This document shows, piece by piece, positions 48,567 to 56,124 of a stretch of 64,000 nt of DNA. The stretch's first letter is position 1; each line of letters opens with the position of its first letter. Below the pieces are notes generated by a model. It saw nothing but the letters and a program-made list of their open reading frames with translations, had not been told where the DNA came from and searched no databases. The stretch is from NCBI GenBank assembly GCA_005885405.1, contig VAYN01000012.1, forward strand, positions 202,555 to 266,554, written 5' to 3'. The stretch is from Actinomycetota bacterium (lineage in GTDB: Bacteria > Actinomycetota > Thermoleophilia > Solirubrobacterales > 70-9). Made by a program: the position numbers and the translations under genes.

Positions 48567-49319
48567 TCAGAGCGAGCGCAGGAGGCCGCCGTCGATCGGG
48601 ATCACGGTCCCGGTGATGTAGGCGGCGCGCTCGGAGCAGAGGAAGGCGACGAGGTCGCCGTACTCCTCGACGGTGCCGAGCCGGCCCGCCGGTACTTCCT
48701 CCCGCGCGGCGGCTTCGACCTGCTCGATCGAGCCGCCGAGCTCGGCCATGCGGTCGGTGGCGAAGCGGCCGGTGGCGACGGTGTTGACGGTGATCCCGTC
48801 GCCGGCGACCTCGCGCGCAAGCGTCTTCAGGAAGCCGACGGTGGCGAGGCGGTGGGCGTTGGAGAGGTTGAGAGCGGGATTGATCTCGATCGTCGTCGTG
48901 GAGCCGACGTTGACGATCCGCCCCCAGCCTTCGCCGCGCATGCCGGGGACGACGGCGCCGGCGAGGATGCGCGGGGCGAGGACCAGCGAGCGGTAGGCCT
49001 CCTCCCATTCCTCGAACCCGTGGTCCAGCGCGCCGCCCGGGGGAGGCCCACCGGTGTTCGTGACGAGGATGTCGACGCGCCCGAACTCCTCGGCCACCTC
49101 CAGCGGCAGCCGTGCCAGGCGCTCGAGGTCGGTGGCGTCGGCGACGAAGGGAGTGGCGGCCGGCCCGATCTCCGAAGCGGCTTCGGCCAGCCGCACGGCG
49201 GAGCGGCTGGCAACAGCCACCCGCGCCCCTTCCCGAGCCAGCGCCGAAGCCACACCGCGCCCAATCCCCTTGCTCGCGCCCATCACCAAGGCGACTTTCC
49301 CCTCCAGGCCAAGATCCAT
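48567..49319 (-). CDS. SDR-family oxidoreductase lacking the canonical active-site Tyr
   Basis: About 250 residues from ATG 49319 (MDLGLEGKVALVMGASKGIGRG). Cofactor motif GASKGIG, NTGGPPPGGALDHG, and Ser in IVNVGSTTT. Where classical SDRs have YxxxK this protein reads NAHRLATVGFLKTLARE, so the catalytic Tyr position is not Tyr. This is seen in a BacC-like subgroup with the GGPPPG motif. Substrate unknown; catalysis by the usual mechanism is doubtful. Confidence 0.85.
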   Translation of the reverse strand: MDLGLEGKVALVMGASKGIGRGVASALAREGARVAVASRSAVRLAEAASEIGPAATPFVADATDLERLARLPLEVAEEFGRVDILVTNTGGPPPGGALDHGFEEWEEAYRSLVLAPRILAGAVVPGMRGEGWGRIVNVGSTTTIEINPALNLSNAHRLATVGFLKTLAREVAGDGITVNTVATGRFATDRMAELGGSIEQVEAAAREEVPAGRLGTVEEYGDLVAFLCSERAAYITGTVIPIDGGLLRSL

Positions 49320-49382
49320 GGCCGGGACTCTAGCTGCGCCGAGGATGCTCAAAACCCGTTGCGCGGGTATCGTTCCCCAAGA

Positions 49383-49478
49383 GCGCCCGTAGCTCAGTGG
49401 TCAACGGGTCCTTTCGGGGGCCCAAAGAGCGTCGGTCTTTCAAGCCGAAGGTCGCCGGTTCGAATCCGGTCGGGCGCA
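49383..49478 (+). tRNA. tRNA-Glu (anticodon TTC) with a ~22-base structured insertion in the D-loop
   Basis: Acceptor GCGCCCG/CGGGCGC (49383-49389 and 49471-49477, discriminator A 49478), D-stem GCTC/GAGC (49392-49395 and 49427-49430), anticodon stem TCGGT/GCCGA with loop CTTTCAA giving anticodon TTC, T-arm GCCGG-TTCGAAT-CCGGT. All arms are intact, but the D-loop is 31 bases (49396-49426) rather than about 9. The extra bases form their own hairpin, GGGTCC/GGGCCC. No CCA is encoded. The gene contains the left copy of a 17-bp direct repeat that also marks the far end of the island. Confidence 0.85.
49437..49453 (+). repeat. attL core: 17-bp direct repeat within the tRNA anticodon arm
   Basis: CTTTCAAGCCGAAGGTC, running from the first base of the anticodon loop to the variable loop. 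Identical to 61786-61802. Anticodon-loop crossover is a common choice of tyrosine integrases. Confidence 0.8.
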
Positions 49479-49595
49479 TTCCTTGGTGTTCCGCTCTGTA
49501 CCGAGTATTTCCCAGTGCAGAGACAAATCTTCGCCCTGGCCCTGGATTGGCGTTCCGGCAGCGTCGAGCGGTTCCGGCCGTTCCAGCGCGTTTGC

Positions 49596-49613
49596 TCTCA
49601 TTTCGGCCGCATC
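49596..49613 (+). repeat. Island repeat A (TYTCATYTCGGYCRCATC)
   Basis: TCTCATTTCGGCCGCATC, first of three related 18-base motifs in the same orientation (others 57992-58009 and 61730-61747). The copy lies 143 bases inside the left boundary. Candidate integrase-arm or att-flank sequence. Confidence 0.5.
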
Positions 49614-49634
49614 GGCCTACGGCGCCTGCTGAGT

Positions 49635-50494
49635 TCAGCCCTCCGCCTCGTCGGCAAGCTCGTCCTTCAATTCGTCGGGAGTCCCAGTCCCTACCTGCGC
49701 ACGCAAAGAAGCGAAGTTGTTCGTGTAGAGGTTGCGGGGGCCGCTGAGGCGGCGGTTGGTCCCTGGGGCGACCAGGATGCGTTTACGCGATATGAGCCCT
49801 GCGGCCTCAAGCTTCTTAAGACCTCGTTCAAGGGTGGGTTCCGAGAAGCCAATTCGAACTCGGTCGTCAGGGCCATAAAAGTCCTCTTTGTCCGCGAACC
49901 ATGCGAGAGAGCGGAACCATTTCCGTTCGCCCGGATCCCGCTCCCGGCCGGTTGCATAACGCTCTGCTGCCGTTGCTGCGAGGTAGGCCGCAAACTCCTG
50001 CGCGTCCCAGCGGGCAAGAGTACGGGTGGCTACAACTGCACCCAGGATAGTCACGTAGGTGTTCCCGGCTGACCCATCCGGGTCATCAAACGGCTTGCCG
50101 CTACCGTCGTCTCGGAGGACGGTGAGCTTGGGGCGCCTTCCCGGTCGTTCATCTCTCCGAAGCAGAGATATGTCTTCCAGGCGAGCGAGCTGATGTCCGA
50201 CCCACTTACGCTTCAGATGGCGTTCCTCTGGCGACGCTTCTAGTCCGGGTGCTGCCGCTCCGGACTTCCCGCTCCCCCGTGCCAGGTCATGGAGCAGCTC
50301 CCAACTGCACCTAGGCACGACAGTCCCCTCCTCGCGATTGCCGGCGTCCCGAGGCAGGAGAGCGATACAACGGATGCGCGATCTCTGATCAGCGGCGCGA
50401 GGTGATCAGCTAGGTGTCGCTCGCGAACTCGGAAGACGTGCTTGCCGATGACTCCCGAGCCCATTCTCAGTGGTTTACCGCTTGGATCTGCCAT
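49635..50494 (-). pseudogene. Probable winged-helix protein gene with a frameshift (hypothetical)
   Basis: The C-terminal 227 residues (from about 50318) are in one frame: VPRCSWELLHDLARG, HQLARLEDISLLRRDERPGRRP, and a winged-helix-like segment SEPTLERGLKKLEAAGLISRKR. Upstream, that frame stays coding-like (IALLPRDAGNREEGTV) but has no start, while the adjacent frame supplies a credible N-terminus from ATG 50494 (MADPSGKPLRMGSGVIGKHVF, RERHLADHLAPLIRDR). A frameshift near 50380 would join them. The presence of a C-terminal wHTH suggests DNA binding, for instance an island replication or regulatory protein; no family is recognised. Confidence 0.5.
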
Positions 50495-50884
50495 AAAATT
50501 TACTTTTGTCCTCGCAAAACCCAAAATTTGCCTAACCCGCGCTTAGCAGTAACGCTAGCACCAGTTGGGAGGTAACGCTGCCCCCGACACAGATGGAAAC
50601 AGAAAGAGACATCGCAGGCAAGGGACTAAGCAGGCAGAGGACTCCACAGCTTCCCTCCGAGCGGGGGTCAGGGGACTTGGAAACCCAGCTGGAGTTCCCT
50701 ACGGTTGGTTGAGCCGAGGCAAGCTGCGCAGTCCGTTCGGAACGGCCGGCTCTGGCGAACTCCCGTCGTAAGTGGAGGTGCCGGGGCCGGTCTCCGGCTC
50801 GGCAGTCTGACCTAGCTGTGCTTATCACCGACGAAGTCTGCGACCTCAACCCGTTTCAAGGGCATCCGCATTCGGGCTAACGAC
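50495..50884. other. Non-coding gap in the island
   Basis: 390 bases with no credible gene. It begins A/T-rich (two AAAATTT copies about 28 bases apart and TTTTG/CAAAA inverted repeat near 50496-50530), which could be the promoter/operator of the divergent gene at 50494. A GTAACGCT sequence occurs twice near 50550-50580. The rest appears to be decayed DNA between that gene and the integrase relic. Confidence 0.5.
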
Positions 50885-51460
50885 CACGGGCCAAAAAGAA
50901 GCCCCGCCCGATCCGCGTCTTCAGGTTCGAGGAGATGCACCGCTTCGCCAAACAGCAGGGCGCTACGAGGCGATGGTCTGCGTCTTCACCGACTGCGGCC
51001 TGCGGCTAGGGGAGGTGCTGCCCTTGCGCCGCGAAGACTTCGACGGCGAGACCCTCCAATTTCGCCGCACCGCCCACGAGGGGCGGATCCTCGAGGGAAC
51101 GAAGACCGACCACGGCGAGGCCGACGCCGGCCGCTTCGTTCCCGTGCCGGCGACCCTCGCCTGGATCCTCGAAGCCCAAATCAACCTCAACGGCCCCGAC
51201 TGCCAGCTCCTCTTTCCGACCCCCCGCGGCCGCCTTTGGCGCGAGCGCACCTTCTACCGCGACGTCTGGAAGCCGGCCCAGGAGGTGTCCGGCCTACATA
51301 TCCGCCCCATGAGTGCCGGCACAGCTACGCAACCCACCTCCGTGGCATGCCAGAGATCAGCGACGCTGATTTGGCGGAGGTTGTGGTCATCGCATTGAGA
51401 CCATGCTGGCGCGCTAAAACGCATTCCACCGGAGGCACCTTCGCCTCTGTCAGAGCCGCG
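50885..51460 (+). pseudogene. Tyrosine recombinase/integrase relic
   Basis: C-terminal catalytic half of a phage-type integrase in three frames: RPIRVFRFEEMHRFAKQQG, then (frame change near 50965) YEAMVCVFTDCGLRLGEVLPLRRED with the first catalytic Arg, then (frame change near 51305) PHECRHSYATHLRGMPEISDADLAEV with the H-x-x-R box. The final block should read ETMLARYTH; here it reads ETMLAR followed by TAA, so the catalytic Tyr codon is a stop. The N-terminal arm-binding domain is not visible. Inactive remnant of the island's own integrase. Confidence 0.85.
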
Positions 51461-51507
51461 ATCGGGTAATGGTGAGGGATCCTTGGATACCCTTCGGGGG
51501 AGCGGGG

Positions 51508-52653
51508 ATGGATGTAAACGAGAAAACTCTGAGAAGCCGGCCCCGAATGCGGGCGGCAGTCATCGACAGTCTGACCCAGCAAGGATTTACCTTGAGCGAG
51601 GGGAAGATCGTCGCGCCGAGCATGGATTCGAAGGAGTCCCTGAGGGCGCTGCACAGTGAGGCGGTCGGCCATCAGCGCGAGAAGTCCCGGCCGGGCCTAG
51701 AGCGGCACGAGCGGGTGCTTTTGAAGTCCATCGCGAATGGAACCGAAATCGATCCGAGCAAGATCCGACCCCGCCTAGCGCAGGTTCATCCAGGCACGGA
51801 GGAGGAGTTGCTCTTTCGATGGGCTCGGCTCCATTGGTCTATTCCGACGTCTGCAGGGTATGGGCGCCGTCTGCGGTTCGTAGTTCGCGACGAGGCACAT
51901 AACAACAAGCTGATTGGGATTCTCGGGCTGTCCGATCCCGTTTTTGCTTTGGGGGGGCGCGACGATTGGATTGGTTGGGATAGTGAGGGCCGCCGAGAGC
52001 GCCTCCATCAGGTTATGGACGCGTTTGTCCTAGGTTCCGTACCTCCCTACAACATGCTCTTGGCGGGAAAGCTCGTCGCGTTACTAGCAACTAGCGCGGA
52101 GGTTCAGGATGCGTATGCCGGCAGGTACTGTGGCCGGGCATCTCTTATCGCTTCAAAGCGACGTCACGCCCCTCTTGCCCTCATAACCACGGCCTCGGCG
52201 CTTGGTCGATCTTCCGTCTACAGCCGGCTACGTTTGCAGGGGAGGAAGGCAGCTATCAGCGTGGGATTCACCCGTGGATCTGGAGACTTCCAATTTGCGA
52301 ACGGATTGTACGATGCACTCAGCGCGTACGCGGCGAGGAACTGTACCGCCACCGCCAAGCACAGCAACTGGGGGTCTGGCTTCCGCAATCGCCGCGAGGT
52401 TGTCAAGAAGGCCCTGCAGCACTTGGGTCTCAATGATGCCCTGATGTACCACGGGGTACAACGAGAGATCTTCGTGTTCCCATTGGCAACGAACACTCGT
52501 GAGGCACTGACCAAAGGGGATGAGTTGGCGCCGTACTCTGAGTCAGCGGAGTACATCTCAGAGTTCTGGAAACTGCGTTGGATGTTCCCGCGCGCCGTCC
52601 GAGATGACAGATACAAGTCATTTGATCGTGACTCATGGCGCTTGTGGACTTGA
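51508..52653 (+). CDS. DruA-like (DUF4338) protein, first gene of a putative defence operon
   Basis: 381 residues from ATG 51508, chosen for the GGGGGAGCGGGG ribosome-binding stretch; an in-frame ATG at 51469 would add 13 residues. Family-like blocks: RRLRFVVRDEAHNNKLIG, FALGGRDDWIGWDSEGRR, VPPYNMLLAGKLVALLATS, TTASALGRSSVYSRLRLQG, WGSGFRNRREVVKKALQHLG and YHGVQREIFVFPLA. From memory these match the DUF4338 family, whose member DruA belongs to the Druantia anti-phage systems. Biochemical role unknown. Its 3' end overlaps the NurA-like gene by 19 bases, showing translational coupling. Lower GC and different codon use from the core genome. No druB-E-like genes are adjacent. Confidence 0.75.
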   Translation: MDVNEKTLRSRPRMRAAVIDSLTQQGFTLSEGKIVAPSMDSKESLRALHSEAVGHQREKSRPGLERHERVLLKSIANGTEIDPSKIRPRLAQVHPGTEEELLFRWARLHWSIPTSAGYGRRLRFVVRDEAHNNKLIGILGLSDPVFALGGRDDWIGWDSEGRRERLHQVMDAFVLGSVPPYNMLLAGKLVALLATSAEVQDAYAGRYCGRASLIASKRRHAPLALITTASALGRSSVYSRLRLQGRKAAISVGFTRGSGDFQFANGLYDALSAYAARNCTATAKHSNWGSGFRNRREVVKKALQHLGLNDALMYHGVQREIFVFPLATNTREALTKGDELAPYSESAEYISEFWKLRWMFPRAVRDDRYKSFDRDSWRLWT

Positions 52654-53813
52654 CCCAGCTCGATAGCCCTTCAGATCAACCCTTTGTTGACCTCCCAGCT
52701 GGCCTGGTCGACGAACTCATCGACAACACGGGCGCTATCGGCAGCAGGGTTCTGGAGGGATTTGAACACTTGCGAGAGAACAGGTCGGCTCTCCGCGCCG
52801 GTCTTGATGATCGAAAGATCCTCGGAGCCGAGGGGGATCTGCCTAGGGCGGAACCGGCGACGGTTGCTGCGGTTGACGGATCTTACGCCGTAGACCGCCT
52901 CCTCACGACTGACCTCTGCGTTTGCGCGGCGGTGGGCGTCGAAGGTCTTACTCCACCGCACGAGTCGCGAGTGTGGCCTGATCCAAAGCACCGTACGTTT
53001 GTGACCGAGGAAAGCCATAGCGAGGAGACGGCGACGGTCTTGAGAGCAGTCATGGTGGGGTATGAGCTAGAGCTTGCCGAAGCAGCGCCTCACTCAGTCG
53101 TAATGCTGGATGGCACCTTGGCCTTGCCGATCATCTACTTCAACCAGGCATTCGACAAGGCCGCATCTGCCCCGCAGAGAAAGGTAGCGTCCTGCTTCTT
53201 AGAACGAGCGCTGCCGTTCTTGGAAGCCTATGAGCAAATGCTGACTTCACCTCGCTCGGATAAGTACTACATCGGTCTGCCAAAGTACTCAACGAAAAGA
53301 GAGGTCGGAACTGCGTTGGCTTGGCCGGCGGCATACGATGATCGCGGGTTGCTTAGCCTCCTTCTCCAAGCAGGGGAGTACACGAAGCCAATGCAACTTG
53401 AGAAGCCGCCCTCGCCGTGGCATTTATCGCTAAAGGGCCTCGATGGGAGTCAGCTAGATCGAGCCGGCGAGGTCGTCGAGCGAATTCAAGCGGCGATGTC
53501 GAACCTTTGGACGTGCTACTACCGGCCGAGATCGTGGCTTCCGGCGGTTCGTATTGAGATGGCCGCCAGCATCGCAGGGAACCAGCAACAATTAGCCAAT
53601 GTGCTGGGTGGCGTCAAGGATCAATGTGCGGCGCCTGGCATGATGGAGCCGTACCCGATCTATATGGCAGATCGTATGGTGAAGTCGATTTCTACGGCAT
53701 TGCCCGCGATTCGTCAGGTCGTCACTCAGCAAGCATGTGAGAAATACGGGGGAGATGTAGGTGAGGTCTTCTTTGGGCTGCATAGCTACCGATCCGAAGC
53801 GGGGGCAGCGTGA
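52635..53813 (+). CDS. nurA: NurA-like nuclease
   Basis: 392 residues. NurA family: 5'-3' nuclease that works with HerA on DNA ends. The metal-binding motif AVDGSYAVDR (~79-88) at the start of an RNase H-like core and the second acidic motif VVMLDGTLALPI (~155-166) are visible, with further family-like stretches KYYIGLPKYSTKREV, and WLPAVRIEMA. The stop overlaps the next start in a GTGA arrangement, so NurA and HerA are coupled, as expected for physical partners. Confidence 0.82.
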   Translation: MALVDLTQLDSPSDQPFVDLPAGLVDELIDNTGAIGSRVLEGFEHLRENRSALRAGLDDRKILGAEGDLPRAEPATVAAVDGSYAVDRLLTTDLCVCAAVGVEGLTPPHESRVWPDPKHRTFVTEESHSEETATVLRAVMVGYELELAEAAPHSVVMLDGTLALPIIYFNQAFDKAASAPQRKVASCFLERALPFLEAYEQMLTSPRSDKYYIGLPKYSTKREVGTALAWPAAYDDRGLLSLLLQAGEYTKPMQLEKPPSPWHLSLKGLDGSQLDRAGEVVERIQAAMSNLWTCYYRPRSWLPAVRIEMAASIAGNQQQLANVLGGVKDQCAAPGMMEPYPIYMADRMVKSISTALPAIRQVVTQQACEKYGGDVGEVFFGLHSYRSEAGAA

Positions 53814-55600
53814 GTAGCGCTAGTGCGCGAATGCGGGAGCTGGCGGCTGCTTCGGAGCGCCTTGGTGTCGTCGGATCCCCATCCACGACCGCCGAGCTTG
53901 CCATGGATGTACTCGGGACCGCCGTGCAAAAAAAGCTTGTGGGCGAGTTAGCGTTCTTGCAGTTTGTTCAAGACGGCAAAGATCATTATGCCTTAGGTCA
54001 GATAACTGAGGTTGAGCTGCGAAATGTATGGCACGAGGACCCGACTATCCGCAGCCTTATTCGCCAGCGTGGTGGTGTGGATCAGATCAGCGAGCGCCAG
54101 GACACTCATTTAGGCCGGATGACGCTAAGCGCAGTCTTCTCAGAGAACTCTGAAGGCAAGTACGCACCGTCATTCCTGGGGACCGTGCCATCGACCGGGA
54201 CGAACATATATCTGGTACGCGATCAGGTCTTAGAAACTCTTCTCGAGCCGTTCAAAGAGGAGCTGTTCTATTTGGGGCGTGTTTATGGCTCGACTCCTCT
54301 TCTGCCTACGTGGTTTAAGCACTTTGGGTCTGGGCGGGGCGGGGCGGGGGAGGCCTACCACCTCGGGATCTTTGGCAAGAGCGGATCAGGCAAGTCAGTG
54401 CTCGCCAAGCTCATCCTGTTTGCCTATGCGCGGCACGCAGATATGGGGGCAATTGTCATTGACCCACAAGGCGAGTTTGCCAGGGACCTCCGGTCAGGCG
54501 CCGCCGGCCACGAGGGGCTACAGTTGCCGGTGCGCGAAATAATTGAGGGCCTGGGCCGGCAAGCCGAGGTACTGGGCGTAAGCGACCTCGTGCTCGATCG
54601 TTGGGACATCTTCGAGGAGATCCTTTTCGAGTCCCAGTTCTTTGAGCGACTAGGCATGAGGCGCAACAACAATCGGGAGCTTGCCTGCGCCGAGATTGTG
54701 GCGCACCTTAAGAAGAAAAAGGTGACGCTCAAGTCACTGCCCGAGAGGGCATCCTTTGACCAGGCGTGGGCGTTGCTACACGACGAGAAAGCGCTCGCAC
54801 GGATCTACAATCAGAAAGACAGGCGTGCAGGTCTGAAAGATCAGGTCGACAGCGCTGACAGAGATGCCTTTTTCTCCGAGGTGTGGTCACCGGTCGCGGC
54901 ACTCTTCGACGAAAGTCGATCCGGAGCACGAAAGGTCACCTGGGCCATCGATGCGGTTCTCAAGGAGAAGAAGTTCCTAGTTCTGGATTTGTCCGGGAAG
55001 GACAATGAGGACCTCTATTGGAATGCCAGGATTCAGGCACTTACCATTCAGAAGGTAATTAGCGATCTCAAGCAGCGCGCGGAGATGGCTTACGAGGATG
55101 ACAAGAGCTTGAACACTCTGGTTCTGATTGACGAGGCAGCCCGCCTAGCGCCGCGTGAGAAGCCCGACGACGCGGTCGAGCAGCGAGTCAGGGATCAGTT
55201 GATCGACGCGGTCCGGACGACGCGCAAGTACGGCCTTGGATGGCTGTTCATTTCTCAAACCTTGGCGAGCCTGCACCAAGAGATTCTGAATCAGATGCGC
55301 ATTATGTTCTTCGGGTTCGGGTTGTCCTTGGGGCAAGAGTACGACGCGGTCGCGCGGTTGGTGGGCTCGCGGGGACCTGCACTTGACCTTTACAGATTGT
55401 TTCGCGACCCACACTCGGCGTTCAGTGTGGAGAGTCGAGAGTACTCATTCATGACGGTGGGACCCGTGAGTCCTCTGTCGTTCGCGGGAACGCCCCTATT
55501 TCTGAGTGTCTTCAACTCGGTAGATGGGTTCTTGGCGGCGAACCCCCGACTCGCTGGCTCCGGGCAGACCGGATCGGCTGCGCTTTCCGAGGAGCAATAG
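53810..55600 (+). CDS. herA: HerA-like hexameric ATPase/DNA translocase
   Basis: 596 residues, GTG start. FtsK/HerA-superfamily motor: N-terminal HerA barrel-like domain (~1-170), Walker A GIFGKSGSGKSVLAKL (~187-202), IDPQGEFARDL after strand 2, Walker B TLVLIDEAARLAP (~436-448), arginine/sensor region RTTRKYGLGWLFISQTLASL and the C-terminal LGQEYDAVARLVGSRGP block. Forms a ring that pumps DNA into the paired nuclease. Third gene of the DruA-NurA-HerA operon. Confidence 0.88.
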   Translation: MSSASARMRELAAASERLGVVGSPSTTAELAMDVLGTAVQKKLVGELAFLQFVQDGKDHYALGQITEVELRNVWHEDPTIRSLIRQRGGVDQISERQDTHLGRMTLSAVFSENSEGKYAPSFLGTVPSTGTNIYLVRDQVLETLLEPFKEELFYLGRVYGSTPLLPTWFKHFGSGRGGAGEAYHLGIFGKSGSGKSVLAKLILFAYARHADMGAIVIDPQGEFARDLRSGAAGHEGLQLPVREIIEGLGRQAEVLGVSDLVLDRWDIFEEILFESQFFERLGMRRNNNRELACAEIVAHLKKKKVTLKSLPERASFDQAWALLHDEKALARIYNQKDRRAGLKDQVDSADRDAFFSEVWSPVAALFDESRSGARKVTWAIDAVLKEKKFLVLDLSGKDNEDLYWNARIQALTIQKVISDLKQRAEMAYEDDKSLNTLVLIDEAARLAPREKPDDAVEQRVRDQLIDAVRTTRKYGLGWLFISQTLASLHQEILNQMRIMFFGFGLSLGQEYDAVARLVGSRGPALDLYRLFRDPHSAFSVESREYSFMTVGPVSPLSFAGTPLFLSVFNSVDGFLAANPRLAGSGQTGSAALSEEQ

Positions 55601-55652
55601 TCCGTCCAGGATGGAGGGCCTCCAGTTTCGCCAGAATGCCAGTCACTCTGCG

Positions 55653-56058
55653 CTAGTTGCGCGTCCTCACTCCGGATACATCCTGTAGCGCCTGACGCAT
55701 AGCCACATACTGAGGCTCGGTCAGTTGCGCATAATCTCCACCTAGCCGGATCCTTCCCATCGCGCGCTTTGGAGCCAGAGCGGTCGTATGCGGACCGTGG
55801 TCGATCAGGGGGACCCAGACGTCCACCCGGCATGGGTAAACCCAAGGCCAACGCAGTCCCCAGACTGGGTCGCGCTTCCAGCCTGGAGGGCCGATGATTT
55901 CGGCATCTGCGAATAGCCGGACATGAACTACAGCGTGGAACAGGACGCGATCATGCGGTCCCATCTTCGGGGGCTTGCGATGCGTAGCTGGGCCAGTCGT
56001 TCGGAATTGGTGAAAGAGGTTCAGTGACCCCCACAGGCTTCAGCCAGTAGGCAGGCAT
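55653..56058 (-). pseudogene. EVE/PUA-like domain gene, frameshifted in a G5 run
   Basis: ATG 56058 reads MPAYWLKPVGVTEPLSPIPN DWPSYASQAP and then loses frame; the adjacent frame continues KMGPHDRVLFHAVVHVRLF ADAEIIGPPGW and runs to 55653 (QLTEPQYVAMRQALQDV). The join is at the G5 run 55969-55973 on the + strand; one base fewer restores ~134 residues. The YWLKP start, GDRVLFH-type strand and aromatic core resemble EVE domains, which bind modified bases and often accompany restriction and defence genes. Convergent with the HerA gene, 52 bases apart. Confidence 0.6.
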
Positions 56059-56124
56059 GTGCGGTCGCGCGGCGCGTCTTGTCCAGTTCGATCTAGCGAG
56101 TTGACTTCGATTGCCCAGCCCCGC

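Noticed and set aside
49668-49690. Another att-core-like sequence (GTCCTTCAATTCGTCGGG) near repeat A
   Set aside because: It lies within coding sequence for an acidic C-terminus and matches the core poorly; likely coincidence.
50532-50849. 105-codon - strand frame in the island gap
   Set aside because: No conserved motif, no ribosome-binding site, and no frame-specific codon bias; treated as non-coding.
51508-55600. Complete Druantia system
   Set aside because: Only the DruA-like protein is present. No large DruE-type helicase, DruH, or other Druantia genes are adjacent; the partners are NurA- and HerA-like instead.
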